Source: Actinoplanes auranticolor
GTDB lineage: Bacteria > Actinomycetota > Actinomycetes > Mycobacteriales > Micromonosporaceae
Reading direction: 5' to 3'
Length of the DNA stretch: 64,000 bases
Assembly (NCBI RefSeq): GCF_018332655.1
Contig: NZ_BOQL01000021.1
Coordinates: forward strand, 248,001 to 312,000
The notes beneath the pieces were generated by a model, which saw only the letters and a list, made by a program, of their open reading frames with translations, was not told the origin of the DNA and made no database searches. Of the stretch, positions 1 to 8,526 are shown one piece after another. Position 1 is the first letter of the stretch. Every line of letters starts with the position of its first letter. Both the position numbers and the translations under genes were made by a program.

Positions 1-1338
1 CTCGTCCTCGTCGAGCCGGTGGGCGGCGACCAGGCCGGCCAGGAAACCGGCGTCGAGGCGGCGCGACATGTCGTGCCGGGCCGGGATGGAGCAGAAGGCC
101 CGGGTGTCGTCGATGAAGCCGGACAGCCGGCTGAACCCGGCGGTCTCGGTGACCGCCGCCTGGAAGCGCCCGATCTCCGCGGGGTTGTCGAGGAACCACC
201 AGGGCGCGCCCGCGTACACCGCGGGGTAGAAGCCGGCCAGCGGGGCGATCTCCCGGCTGTACACGTCCGGGTCCACGGTGAACAGGACCAGGTGGAAGCC
301 GGGGTACGTGCCGAAGCGGCTGAGCAACGGGCGCAGCGAGCGGGTCAGCTCGACGGCGAGGGGGATGTCGTGACCGGTGTCCGGGCCGTACCGCTCGAAC
401 GTGGCCGGGTGGTGGTTGCGGTAGACGCCCGGGTGCAGGGTCATGACGAGCCCGTCGTCGCACGACATGCGGGCCATCTCGAAGGTCATGTGCTGCCGGA
501 AGGCGGTGGCCTCCTGCGGGGTGACCGTGCCGTCCAGGGCCGAGCGGTAGATGCGTTCGGCGTCGCGGTGGCCGAGCGGTTCGGTGCCCGCGTCGGCGTG
601 GCCGTGGTCGGCCGAGACGGCGCCGTGCGCTACGAAGTACCGGCGGCGTTCCTCCAGCGCGGCGACGTAGCCGGTGTAGTGGCCGCAGTCGCCGCCCAGC
701 TCCTTGACCGCCTCGGGCCAGCCCGGCCGCCCGACCTCCAGATAGCGGTCGGGCCGGAAGGTCGGCGCGACGGTGGTGGACACGTCCGGGTCGGCCCGCA
801 GCGCGTCGTGGGCGGCCAGGTCGTCCGCGGGGTCGTCGGTGGTGGCGAGGAAGTCGATGCCGAAGCGGCGCAACAGCGCGCGCGGCCGGTGGCCGGGCTG
901 TGCCAGCTGACCGGCGATCAGGTCGTAGAGCGCGTCGGCGTTGGCCGCGGAGGGCCGCTCGGTCACGCCGAAGATGTCCACCAGCTCACTGTCGAACCAG
1001 TACCGTACGGGCGTACCGCGCAGCAGGTGCCAGTGGCTGCACAGCAGCCGCCACGCCGCCCGGGCCCGGTCCTCGGCCATCGGCCCTTCGCCCACGCCGA
1101 GGTCGGACAGCGGGACGCCACCGGCGTGCAGCAGCCGCGTCACGTAGTGGTCGGGCTGGATGAGCAGGCTGGTCGGATCCGCGAACGGCGTGTCCTCCAG
1201 GAGGAGGCGCGGGTCGACGTGCCCGTGCGGCGAGACGATCGGCAGGTCCCGGACGGCGGTGTACAGCCGGCGGGCGATGTCGCGTACGCCGGGTTCGGCC
1301 GGCAGCAGGCGGTCGGGGTGCACGGTCAAGGTGGCCAT
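1..1338 (-). CDS. uxaC: Uronate isomerase UxaC, C-terminus cut by window edge
   Basis: Family role: converts D-glucuronate to D-fructuronate (and D-galacturonate to D-tagaturonate), the first step of the isomerase route of hexuronate catabolism, in the cytosol. The leftward frame is open from an ATG at 1338 to the window edge: 446 codons of a family usually near 470, so only about 25 residues are missing. The metal-binding SPHGHVDP motif is at residues 36-43. Later stretches such as FDSELVDIFGVTERPS and the histidine-containing MTLHPGVYRNHHP also fit the family. It is divergent from the sugar ABC importer starting at 1516, with LacI-type boxes between them. A long rightward frame over the same bases is a shadow. 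Confidence 0.93.
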   Translation of the reverse strand, partial: MATLTVHPDRLLPAEPGVRDIARRLYTAVRDLPIVSPHGHVDPRLLLEDTPFADPTSLLIQPDHYVTRLLHAGGVPLSDLGVGEGPMAEDRARAAWRLLCSHWHLLRGTPVRYWFDSELVDIFGVTERPSAANADALYDLIAGQLAQPGHRPRALLRRFGIDFLATTDDPADDLAAHDALRADPDVSTTVAPTFRPDRYLEVGRPGWPEAVKELGGDCGHYTGYVAALEERRRYFVAHGAVSADHGHADAGTEPLGHRDAERIYRSALDGTVTPQEATAFRQHMTFEMARMSCDDGLVMTLHPGVYRNHHPATFERYGPDTGHDIPLAVELTRSLRPLLSRFGTYPGFHLVLFTVDPDVYSREIAPLAGFYPAVYAGAPWWFLDNPAEIGRFQAAVTETAGFSRLSGFIDDTRAFCSIPARHDMSRRLDAGFLAGLVAAHRLDEDE

Positions 1339-1370
1339 CGCCTGAGCCTCACGGCGCTCGGCCCGGTCCA

Positions 1371-1426
1371 CAAGCAATTGCCATCTGTTGTCGGCGCCGC
1401 CAAGCAACAACGTGCAACTGATTGCC
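1371..1426. promoter_or_regulatory. LacI-type operator region between uxaC and the sugar ABC operon
   Basis: The divergent spacer holds GCAATTGC at 1374-1381 and the interrupted palindrome GCAA-CTGA-TTGC at 1414-1425. The second box matches 11 of 16 positions of the palindrome at 12411-12426 in front of larE, including GCAA and GATTGCC. Boxes of this form are typical LacI-family operators. The LacI gene at 8523-9611 is the obvious candidate to bind here; that link is inferred. Confidence 0.6.
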
Positions 1427-1515
1427 TGGCGCTGAGCCGCGACGCAACCATCTCGTAACACTCCCGCCGTAATGCGGATCACATCGCACCGGCGACAAGC
1501 CAAGGGAGATCGACG

Positions 1516-2853
1516 ATGGGCTCGAGGACTTTGCGTGCAGTGGTGGCGCTGGCCGGTGCGACGGCACTCACCGTCGCGCTCGGCGCCTGCGGTGGCGATG
1601 ACGACGGGGGCGGCAGCGGCGGCGGCAAGACGCTCAATGTGCTGATCGGCGCCAACACTCAGTACCCGCAGGAGCAACAGGACTGGCAGAAGTCGGTCAG
1701 CGACAAGTTCAAGGCGCAGACCGGCGCCGACGTCAAGTGGGAGACGTTCGCCAGTGCGAACGACGAGCTGACCAAGATCCAGACCTCGGTGGTGTCGGGC
1801 ACCGGCCCGGACGTCTACGCCATCGGCACCACGCTGACCCCGACCGCGTACTCGACCAGGGCGTTCGTGACCCTCGGCGACGAGGAGTGGCAGAAGCTCG
1901 GCGGCAAGGACAAGTTCGTGCCGTCCTCGCTGGGCATCTCCGGACCGGACGCGGAGAACCAGATCGGGGTCCCGTGGGTCGGTCGGCCGTTCGTGATGGT
2001 CTACAACACCGAGATGCTGAAGGCCGCGGGCATCGCCAAGCCGGCGACCACCTGGGACGAGCTCACCCAGCACGCCAAGCAGCTGACCAAGGGCGACCAG
2101 TACGGCCTGGCCGTGGCCTACAAGGACAACTTCGACCCCTGGAAGTTCATCTGGGGTATGTCGGTGCAGGCCGGTAACCCGATCGTCGACGGCAAGACGG
2201 CCCGGATCGCCGATCCCGCCGTCAGCAAGGCCTACCAGACGTACTTCGGCTGGCTGACCAAGGACAAGGTGGTCGATCCGGCCGCGGTCGGCTGGACCAA
2301 CTCGCAGGCGGTCGCCGCCTTCGCCAAGGGTAAGACCGGCTACTTCGCGCTCACCTCGGCGCTGGCCGCCAAGTCGCTGGACGCCGGCGCGGTGAAGGGC
2401 AAGTGGGCCTTCACCCTGCTGCCGACCGTGCCGCCGGGCGCCACCACCCGGCCGGCCAACGGCGTCGAGGCCGCCAGCATCCTCTCCGGCGACAACCTGC
2501 TGGTCGCCGACTACTCCAAGAACCAGGACCTGGCGTTCCAGTTCGTCAAGCTGATCACCGACCAGGAAGCCCAGCTGGACATCTACGCCAAGCTGGGCCA
2601 GCTGCCGGCCAACGCCGCGGCGGCCCAGACGCTGCTGTCGGACCCGCGGCTGGGCCCGGTGGTGGAGGCGCAGAAGAAGTCGGTGGCCACGCCGTTCACC
2701 GGGGCCTGGGCCGACATCCAGCTCGCGCTCACCAACGCCGTGGTGCAGTCGATCCCCGACCTGTCCAGCGGCTCGATCAGCGACGCCCAGATCGACAGCC
2801 GGCTGGCCGCGGCCCAGAAGACCGCGCAGTCCTCGCTGGACAGGGCGAAGTAG
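1516..2853 (+). CDS. Sugar ABC transporter substrate-binding lipoprotein
   Basis: Extracellular solute-binding protein (family 1, maltose/oligosaccharide type), expected to be lipid-anchored and to deliver a carbohydrate to the two permeases downstream. The 445-residue product has a signal peptide ending in the lipobox LGAC (Cys25), followed by a Gly/Asp linker. The start is well set: AGGGAGA lies 7-13 nt before the ATG. It heads a tight run of binding protein, two permeases and catabolic enzymes. No ATPase gene is present; actinobacterial importers of this class often share one MsiK-like ATPase encoded elsewhere. Substrate is unknown; neighbours suggest a uronate-containing or oxidised sugar/glycoside. 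Confidence 0.9.
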   Translation: MGSRTLRAVVALAGATALTVALGACGGDDDGGGSGGGKTLNVLIGANTQYPQEQQDWQKSVSDKFKAQTGADVKWETFASANDELTKIQTSVVSGTGPDVYAIGTTLTPTAYSTRAFVTLGDEEWQKLGGKDKFVPSSLGISGPDAENQIGVPWVGRPFVMVYNTEMLKAAGIAKPATTWDELTQHAKQLTKGDQYGLAVAYKDNFDPWKFIWGMSVQAGNPIVDGKTARIADPAVSKAYQTYFGWLTKDKVVDPAAVGWTNSQAVAAFAKGKTGYFALTSALAAKSLDAGAVKGKWAFTLLPTVPPGATTRPANGVEAASILSGDNLLVADYSKNQDLAFQFVKLITDQEAQLDIYAKLGQLPANAAAAQTLLSDPRLGPVVEAQKKSVATPFTGAWADIQLALTNAVVQSIPDLSSGSISDAQIDSRLAAAQKTAQSSLDRAK

Positions 2854-2859
2854 AGCGTC

Positions 2860-3861
2860 ATGACCGACGACCGCACGACCACGCGTACGGCCGGGGACGC
2901 TCCGGTGGCCACCGCCGCCGGTCGCGACCCGGCCGGCCGGGAACCGCCGGCGGACCGGGCCGGGCGGCGGCGCCGGGGCGTCACCGAACGGCAGCGGCCG
3001 CTGTGGCTGCTGATCCCGGGCGGCACGCTGATGACGCTGGTCATCGGGATCCCGCTGCTGCTGGCCTTCTACATCTCGCTGATCGATCTCGACCAGTACA
3101 CGCTGCGCCGGTGGCTCGAGGCGCCGTTCATCGGGCTGGACAACTTCGCCGAGGCGTTCGAGTCCGGGCTGCTGCACTCGGTCTGGATCAGCGTCTCGTT
3201 CTCCGTGATCGCGACCGTGGCGACCGTTCCCCTCGGGGTGGCCGCCGCGGTGGTGACCCAGAACGCGTACCGCGGGCGGGGCTGGGTGCGGGCGGTGTTC
3301 CTGATCCCGTACGTGCTGCCGTCGTTCGTGGTGGCCTCGGTGTGGCGCACGATGCTGCAGCCCGACGGGATCGTCAACGCGACGCTGACCCGGGCCGGGG
3401 TCGACGGCGGGCTGTGGCTCAGCGGGCCGCGGTCGTACTGGACGCTGATCCTGGTGGAGATCTGGGCCGCCTGGCCGTTCATCTACCTGATGGCGCTGGC
3501 CGGGCTGCAGAGCGTGGACAGCGAGGTGCACGAGGCGTCGGCCATCGACGGGGCCGACTGGTGGCCGAAGCTGCGCCGGGTGATCCTGCCGTACGTGCGC
3601 GGCCCGGTGCTGCTGGCCTGCCTGCTGGCCACTCTCAACCACATCAACAACTTCACGCTGCCGTACGTGTTGTTCGGCGCACCTGCTCCGGATGACGTCA
3701 ACGTGATGCCGATGCTGGTCTACGTCACCAGCTTCCAGAGCCTGCGGTTCGGGCTCAGCGCGGCCATGGCGGTCGTGTCGCTGGTGCTGATCGCCATCCC
3801 GCTGTTCGTCTATCTGCGTGCGGTCCGGCTGGACGTGCACGAGGAGGGAGGCCGCAAATGA
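2860..3861 (+). CDS. Sugar ABC transporter permease (MalF type)
   Basis: Inner-membrane subunit of the importer begun by the gene at 1516. The 333 residues have a long basic cytosolic N-terminus (about 45 residues, many Arg/Pro) and then about six hydrophobic segments, the first at LLIPGGTLMTLVIGIPLLLA. The ATPase-docking loop EASAIDGADWWPKLRR identifies the binding-protein-dependent permease family. It starts 6 nt after the binding-protein stop and overlaps the next permease by ATGA, so the two are likely translationally coupled. Confidence 0.9.
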   Translation: MTDDRTTTRTAGDAPVATAAGRDPAGREPPADRAGRRRRGVTERQRPLWLLIPGGTLMTLVIGIPLLLAFYISLIDLDQYTLRRWLEAPFIGLDNFAEAFESGLLHSVWISVSFSVIATVATVPLGVAAAVVTQNAYRGRGWVRAVFLIPYVLPSFVVASVWRTMLQPDGIVNATLTRAGVDGGLWLSGPRSYWTLILVEIWAAWPFIYLMALAGLQSVDSEVHEASAIDGADWWPKLRRVILPYVRGPVLLACLLATLNHINNFTLPYVLFGAPAPDDVNVMPMLVYVTSFQSLRFGLSAAMAVVSLVLIAIPLFVYLRAVRLDVHEEGGRK

Positions 3862-4772
3862 GCACATCCGCGATCGCAACCCCGGGCGGATCCCGGCGGT
3901 CCCGCCGCCGGACCCCGGCCGGCGAGGCCCATCGGCTGCTGCCCGGGCCGCTGCTGGCGATCATCACCGTCGGGCTGTGCGTGCTGGTGCTGGTGCCGAT
4001 CCTCTACATCGTGCTGGCCTCGCTCAACACCGACGTCGGGGTGGCCGAGGGCGAGTTCTGGCCGAGCTCGTTCTCCGGCGAGAGCTACACCAAGATCTGG
4101 ACCACCGCGGGCCTGTCCACCGGCATCCTCAACAGCCTGCTGGTCTGCGGGCTGGTGGCGGTGGCCTCGGCGCTGCTCGGCACGGTCACCGCGTACGTGC
4201 TGGTCCGCTACACCTTCGTCGGCCGGGTCACCATCCTGCGCGGCCTGGTGGGCCTGCAGAGCATCCCCGGCACGCTGATGCTGCTGCCGGTGTTCGTGTT
4301 GTTCTCCTCGGCCGGCACCTATTTCGGCGTCACGGTGATCGGCACCCGCTGGGGACTGTTCGTCGCGTACCTGACCTTCGCCCTGCCCTTCTCCACCTGG
4401 GTGATGGTCACCTACCTGCGCGGCCTGCCGCGCGAGCTGGAGGAGGCGGGCCGGGTGGACGGCGCGTCCACGCTGACCATCCTGTTCCGGATCATCGTCC
4501 CGCTGAGCCTGCCGGCGATCGTGGTGTCGGGGATCTTCGCGTTCCTGCTGGGCTGGAACGACGTGCTGTTCGCGTCGGTGCTCACCCGGCCCGAGACGCA
4601 GACCGCCGCGGTCGCGCTGCAGATCTTCGGGACCACCCAGGAGGGCGGCGCGCTGCCGGTGTACTCGCAGATGATGGCGGCGGCGCTGGTCTGCGCGGCC
4701 CCGGTCGTGCTGCTTTACCTGCTGTTCCAGCGCTACCTGGTCGGCGGGCTGACCGCCGGCGGGGTCAAGTGA
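3858..4772 (+). CDS. Sugar ABC transporter permease (MalG type)
   Basis: Second membrane subunit of the same importer, 304 residues with about six hydrophobic segments and the docking loop EEAGRVDGASTLTILFR. The ATG at 3858 overlaps the preceding stop (ATGA) and is preceded by GAGGGAGG. The stop overlaps a possible GTG of the following oxidoreductase, keeping the whole run in one transcription unit. Confidence 0.9.
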   Translation: MSTSAIATPGGSRRSRRRTPAGEAHRLLPGPLLAIITVGLCVLVLVPILYIVLASLNTDVGVAEGEFWPSSFSGESYTKIWTTAGLSTGILNSLLVCGLVAVASALLGTVTAYVLVRYTFVGRVTILRGLVGLQSIPGTLMLLPVFVLFSSAGTYFGVTVIGTRWGLFVAYLTFALPFSTWVMVTYLRGLPRELEEAGRVDGASTLTILFRIIVPLSLPAIVVSGIFAFLLGWNDVLFASVLTRPETQTAAVALQIFGTTQEGGALPVYSQMMAAALVCAAPVVLLYLLFQRYLVGGLTAGGVK

Positions 4773-4777
4773 CCCCG

Positions 4778-5764
4778 ATGACCACGGCCGCGGTCATCGG
4801 GTGCGGGGACGTCTCGGTCGTGCACCTGCAGGCGATCGAGGGCCTGGCGGGGGTCGAGCTGGTCGGCGTCTGCGACACCGACGCGGATCGGGCCGGGGCC
4901 GCGGCCCAGCGGTACGGCGTCCCGGCGTTCACCGACCACCGGCAGCTGCTGGAGGCCACCCGCCCCGAGGTCGTCCACGTGTGCACCCCGCACCACCAGC
5001 ACGTCCAGGTGGCGATCGACTGCCTCGACACCGGCGCGGGCGTCCTGGTGGAGAAGCCGGTCGCGCACACGGTCGCCGAGGCGGACCGGCTGATCGAAGC
5101 GGCCGAAGCCCGCCCGGATCTCCGGGCCGGGATCTGCCTGCAGAACAGGTACAACGCTGCCACCCGGGCTGCCCGCGAGCTGCTCGGCTCCGGGCGGCTC
5201 GGCGCGGTCCTCGGCGGCTCGGCCAGTGTGCTGTGGCATCGCGACGCGGCGTACTACGCGGCCCGGCCGTGGCGCGGACGCGTCCGCGACAGCGGCGGCG
5301 GCGTCCTCATCAACCAGGCGATCCACACCCTCGACCTGCTGGAGTGGCTGCTCGGCGACGTGGTCCGGGTCCGCGGCCACGCCGGGCGGTACGCGCTGGA
5401 CGGTGTCGTCGACGTGGAGGACACCGCCCACGCGGTGCTCGACCATGCCGGCGGCGCCCGGAGCGTGTTCTTCGCGACCGTCGCCCACGTCACCGACTCG
5501 CCGGTGACCATCGAGATCGTCACCGAGCAGGCGGTGCTGACGATCCGGGGCGACCTGACGGTGCGTTACACCGACGGCCGTACCGAAACGGTCGCAGAAC
5601 GCCGCGCCGGCTCCGCGGGCCGGTCCTACTGGGGAGCCTCGCACGAGCTGCTCATCGCCGACTTCTACCGCACGGCGGCCGGCCCGCAGCCGTTCTGGAT
5701 CGGACCGCGGGAGGGGGCCAGATCGTTGCGTCTGGTCCACGAGATCTACCGACAGCACGACTGA
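4778..5764 (+). CDS. Gfo/Idh/MocA family oxidoreductase (first of two)
   Basis: Cytosolic NAD(P)-dependent sugar/polyol oxidoreductase of 328 residues. The N-terminal Rossmann motif is VIGCGDVS, and the family EKP motif is seen as LVEKPVAHT, with the lysine expected at the active site. The C-terminal alpha/beta domain follows (GGGVLINQAIHTLDLL). The start is ambiguous: ATG 4778, or a GTG at 4769 that overlaps the permease stop (GTGA). It sits in a run with a TIM-barrel isomerase, and a second such pair follows. Members often oxidise a sugar hydroxyl to a keto group; the actual substrate is not known. Confidence 0.87.
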   Translation: MTTAAVIGCGDVSVVHLQAIEGLAGVELVGVCDTDADRAGAAAQRYGVPAFTDHRQLLEATRPEVVHVCTPHHQHVQVAIDCLDTGAGVLVEKPVAHTVAEADRLIEAAEARPDLRAGICLQNRYNAATRAARELLGSGRLGAVLGGSASVLWHRDAAYYAARPWRGRVRDSGGGVLINQAIHTLDLLEWLLGDVVRVRGHAGRYALDGVVDVEDTAHAVLDHAGGARSVFFATVAHVTDSPVTIEIVTEQAVLTIRGDLTVRYTDGRTETVAERRAGSAGRSYWGASHELLIADFYRTAAGPQPFWIGPREGARSLRLVHEIYRQHD

Positions 5765-5783
5765 CGCAGGAAAGGACGCGCCC

Positions 5784-6611
5784 GTGTGGACACTTTCGGG
5801 ATTCATCGACGAGATCTCACCCGACTTCACCGAGCAGTGCCGGGTGGCGGCCGGCCTGGGGCTGAGGTTCGCCGAGATCCGCAGCGCGTGGCAGGTCAAC
5901 ATCCTCGACCTCGATCCCGCCCGGCTCGGCGTCATGAAGAGCACACTGGCCGCCCATGACCTGCGGGTGTCCAGCATCGGCTCACCGATCGGCAAGATCT
6001 TCATCGACGAGGACTTCGCCCCGCATCTGGACCGGATGCGGCACGCCGCCGACGTCGCGCGCTTCTTCGACGCGCCGTACGTGCGGATCTTCTCGTTCTT
6101 CCTGCGGCCGGGCGCGGACCCGGCCGCGCACCGCGACGAGGTGATCGACCGGATGCGCGCGCTGGCCCGGGTGGCCGAGGACGCCGACCTGATCCTGCTG
6201 CACGAGAACGAGAAGGAGATCTACGGCGACGTGCCGGCCCGGTGCCTGGACGTGGTGCGCTCCGTCGGCTCGCCGCACCTGCGGCTGGCCTGGGACCCGG
6301 CCAACTTCGTCCAGGTCGGGGTCCGGCCCTACACCGACGGGTACGCCGTGCTGCGCCCGCACGTCGCGTACATCCAGATCAAGGACGCGCTCGCCGGGGA
6401 CGGCACCGTGGTCCCGGCCGGCAAGGGCGACGGCGAGCTCGACCGCACCGTCCGCGCGCTGCACCACGACGGCTTCGACGGGTTCTTTTCGCTCGAACCG
6501 CACCTGAGCGCCGCGACCGCCACCGGCGGATTCTCCGGCGAGGAGCTGTTCCGCACCGCCTGGCAGGCGTTCACCGACCTGCTCACGACCCAGGGAATCG
6601 AGTACACATGA
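5784..6611 (+). CDS. TIM-barrel sugar phosphate isomerase/epimerase (first of two)
   Basis: Xylose-isomerase-like TIM-barrel protein of 275 residues. Probable metal ligands lie in LLHENEKEIYGD, AWDPANFVQ, IQIKDA and FSLEPHL, the usual strand-end Glu/Asp/His pattern. The GTG at 5784 has AAAGGA 7 nt upstream. The gene ends in an ATGA overlap with the next oxidoreductase. This fold is used by epimerases, by IolE-type dehydratases and by lyases acting on 3-keto sugars; the pairing with Gfo/Idh/MocA enzymes makes a keto-sugar step plausible. Confidence 0.85.
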   Translation: MWTLSGFIDEISPDFTEQCRVAAGLGLRFAEIRSAWQVNILDLDPARLGVMKSTLAAHDLRVSSIGSPIGKIFIDEDFAPHLDRMRHAADVARFFDAPYVRIFSFFLRPGADPAAHRDEVIDRMRALARVAEDADLILLHENEKEIYGDVPARCLDVVRSVGSPHLRLAWDPANFVQVGVRPYTDGYAVLRPHVAYIQIKDALAGDGTVVPAGKGDGELDRTVRALHHDGFDGFFSLEPHLSAATATGGFSGEELFRTAWQAFTDLLTTQGIEYT

Positions 6612-7657
6612 GCAACCCGCGCAGGATCGCCGTGGTGGGCGCCGGTGTCATCGGACGGCACCACGGGCTGGTCATCAGCCAGCTGGCGGACCGGACCGAG
6701 CTGGTCGCGGTGGCCGACATCGACACCGGACGGGCCGAGCAGCTCGCCGCCGAACGTGGTGGCCGGCCGTACCCGTCGCTCGCCGCCGCCCTGGCCGCCG
6801 AGGAGATCGACGTGGTCGTGGTGTGCACGCCGACCGGGCTGCACGGCGAGGTGGCCGTCGAGGCGCTGCGGGCCGGCAAGCACGTCATCGTCGAGAAGCC
6901 GGCCGAGCTCACGGTGGCCCGGACGGACGAGATCATCGAGGCCCGGGACAAGGCCGGCACGCTGGTCACGGTGATCTCGCAGCACCGCTTCGACCCGGCC
7001 ACCGAGACCACGCTGGCCGCCATCGGCCGGGGCGAGTTCGGCCGGCTGACCTCGGGCATCGCGTCGATCGACTGGTGGCGCGGGCAGAGCTACTACGACT
7101 CCGGCGACTGGCGGGGCACCTGGGAACTCGACGGCGGCGGCGCGCTGATGAACCAGGGCGTGCACACGGTGGATCTGCTGGTCGCGGCCCTGGGCCGGCC
7201 GGTCGAGGTGTTCGCGTACGCCGGCACGCTGGCCCACGAGCGGATCGAGGTCGAGGACGTCGCAGTCGGCGTCGTGCGCTTCGACAGCGGCGCCCTCGGC
7301 GTCCTGCACGCCACCACCGCCGCCTATCCGGGGCTCAGCGCGCGCCTGCAGGTGCACGGCGACCGCGGCTCGGCGGTGATCGACAACGACCAGCTCGCGT
7401 TCTTCCACGCCACCGCGGCGGGCCGCGAGCCCGAGGAGAAGCTGATGGGTACGACGCAGAGCACCTCCGTCCCCACCGCGGGCAGCAACCCCGGCAGCCT
7501 GTCCGACGCCCACCGCCTGCAGTACCTGAACTTCCTCGGCGCGCTCGACGGCACCGAGCAGCTGCGGGTGGATCTGGAGACCAACCGGCAGTCGATCGGG
7601 GTCATCACCGGCGCGTACGAGTCCGCCCGGACCGGAAGGCCGGTGCGCCTGTCGTGA
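6608..7657 (+). CDS. Gfo/Idh/MocA family oxidoreductase (second of two)
   Basis: A 349-residue NAD(P)-dependent oxidoreductase with Rossmann motif VVGAGVIG near the N-terminus, EKP motif in IVEKPAELT, and GGGALMNQGVHTVDLL in the second domain. ATG 6608 overlaps the upstream stop; the end overlaps the next gene by GTGA. It is clearly a paralogue of the protein at 4778-5764 but diverged, so the two probably act on different positions or intermediates. Specific substrate unknown. Confidence 0.88.
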   Translation: MSNPRRIAVVGAGVIGRHHGLVISQLADRTELVAVADIDTGRAEQLAAERGGRPYPSLAAALAAEEIDVVVVCTPTGLHGEVAVEALRAGKHVIVEKPAELTVARTDEIIEARDKAGTLVTVISQHRFDPATETTLAAIGRGEFGRLTSGIASIDWWRGQSYYDSGDWRGTWELDGGGALMNQGVHTVDLLVAALGRPVEVFAYAGTLAHERIEVEDVAVGVVRFDSGALGVLHATTAAYPGLSARLQVHGDRGSAVIDNDQLAFFHATAAGREPEEKLMGTTQSTSVPTAGSNPGSLSDAHRLQYLNFLGALDGTEQLRVDLETNRQSIGVITGAYESARTGRPVRLS

Positions 7658-8526
7658 CCACGCCACGCATCGCCGCCAATCCCATCCCGTACTGGAGCCG
7701 GGCCGGCAAGACGCGGGAGGTGTTCGCCGAGGCTTTCCGGGATTTCCAGGAGATCGGCTTCACCGCCGTCAAGGCCGACGTACCCGACGACATGACCGCG
7801 GAGGAGTACCGGGACTGGATCGCCGGGTACGGCCTGGCCCCGTCGCTCAGCCTGTTCAGCTCGCCCTTCGACGAGACGGTCGACATGGCCGCGGAGGTCG
7901 AGCGGGCCAAGCGGTTCGCGGCGGCCCAGGTGGCGCTCGGCCTCGACCGTACGATGATCTCGTCGATGGCCGTGCCCGCCCGGATGGCCGAACCGGCCGT
8001 CGGCGCCGATCTCGACCCGGGCCGGCTGGCCCGCGCGATCGACAACTGCGGCCGGGTCTGCCGGGTGCTGCGGGCCGAAGGGCTGCGCCCGTTGCACCAC
8101 TCGCATGTCGGCGGCGTCTTCGAGACCGGGGACGAGATCGTGCGCCTGCTCGACGACCTCGGCCCGGACGTGATCGGCTTCGGGCCGGACACCGGTCACC
8201 TCCGGTGGGCCGGTATCGACCCCGCACCGTTCATCCGGCGCTACGCCGACCGCATGGGCGGCATCCACATCAAGGACTGCTTCCCGGACCTGCTGAGTCC
8301 GGAGAGCCGCAAGGGGATGAGCTACCACGAAGTGCAGGCCACGAAACGACTGTGGGCCGAGCCTGGGCTGGGCGTGGTCGACTTCGCGGCCGTGCTGGCC
8401 GCGATCCCGGCGGACTACGACGGCGACTTCATGATCGAGGTCGACGAGCCCAGCATGGACTCCCGCGCGGAGTCGCACCGCATCTCGTTCGAGTGGGCCC
8501 GGGGCCACCTGCCGGCGACCGGTTAG
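7654..8526 (+). CDS. IolE-like TIM-barrel isomerase/dehydratase (second of two)
   Basis: A 290-residue TIM-barrel protein resembling inosose dehydratase (IolE) and sugar phosphate isomerases. Visible ligand stretches are LHHSHVGGVFET, GPDTGHLRWAG, GIHIKDC and MIEVDEPS. The start is GTG 7654 in a GTGA overlap with the preceding oxidoreductase. It converges with the LacI gene and overlaps its end by a few bases (TTAG shared). The IolE-like HxH...DTGH...HxKD arrangement suggests chemistry on a keto-polyol or keto-sugar; the exact reaction is inferred only. Confidence 0.84.
   Translation: MTTPRIAANPIPYWSRAGKTREVFAEAFRDFQEIGFTAVKADVPDDMTAEEYRDWIAGYGLAPSLSLFSSPFDETVDMAAEVERAKRFAAAQVALGLDRTMISSMAVPARMAEPAVGADLDPGRLARAIDNCGRVCRVLRAEGLRPLHHSHVGGVFETGDEIVRLLDDLGPDVIGFGPDTGHLRWAGIDPAPFIRRYADRMGGIHIKDCFPDLLSPESRKGMSYHEVQATKRLWAEPGLGVVDFAAVLAAIPADYDGDFMIEVDEPSMDSRAESHRISFEWARGHLPATG

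Noticed and set aside
19..1458. Long rightward open frame (479 codons)
   Set aside because: It is antisense to uxaC, Arg/Gly/Val-rich and without family features; high GC makes such shadow frames common.
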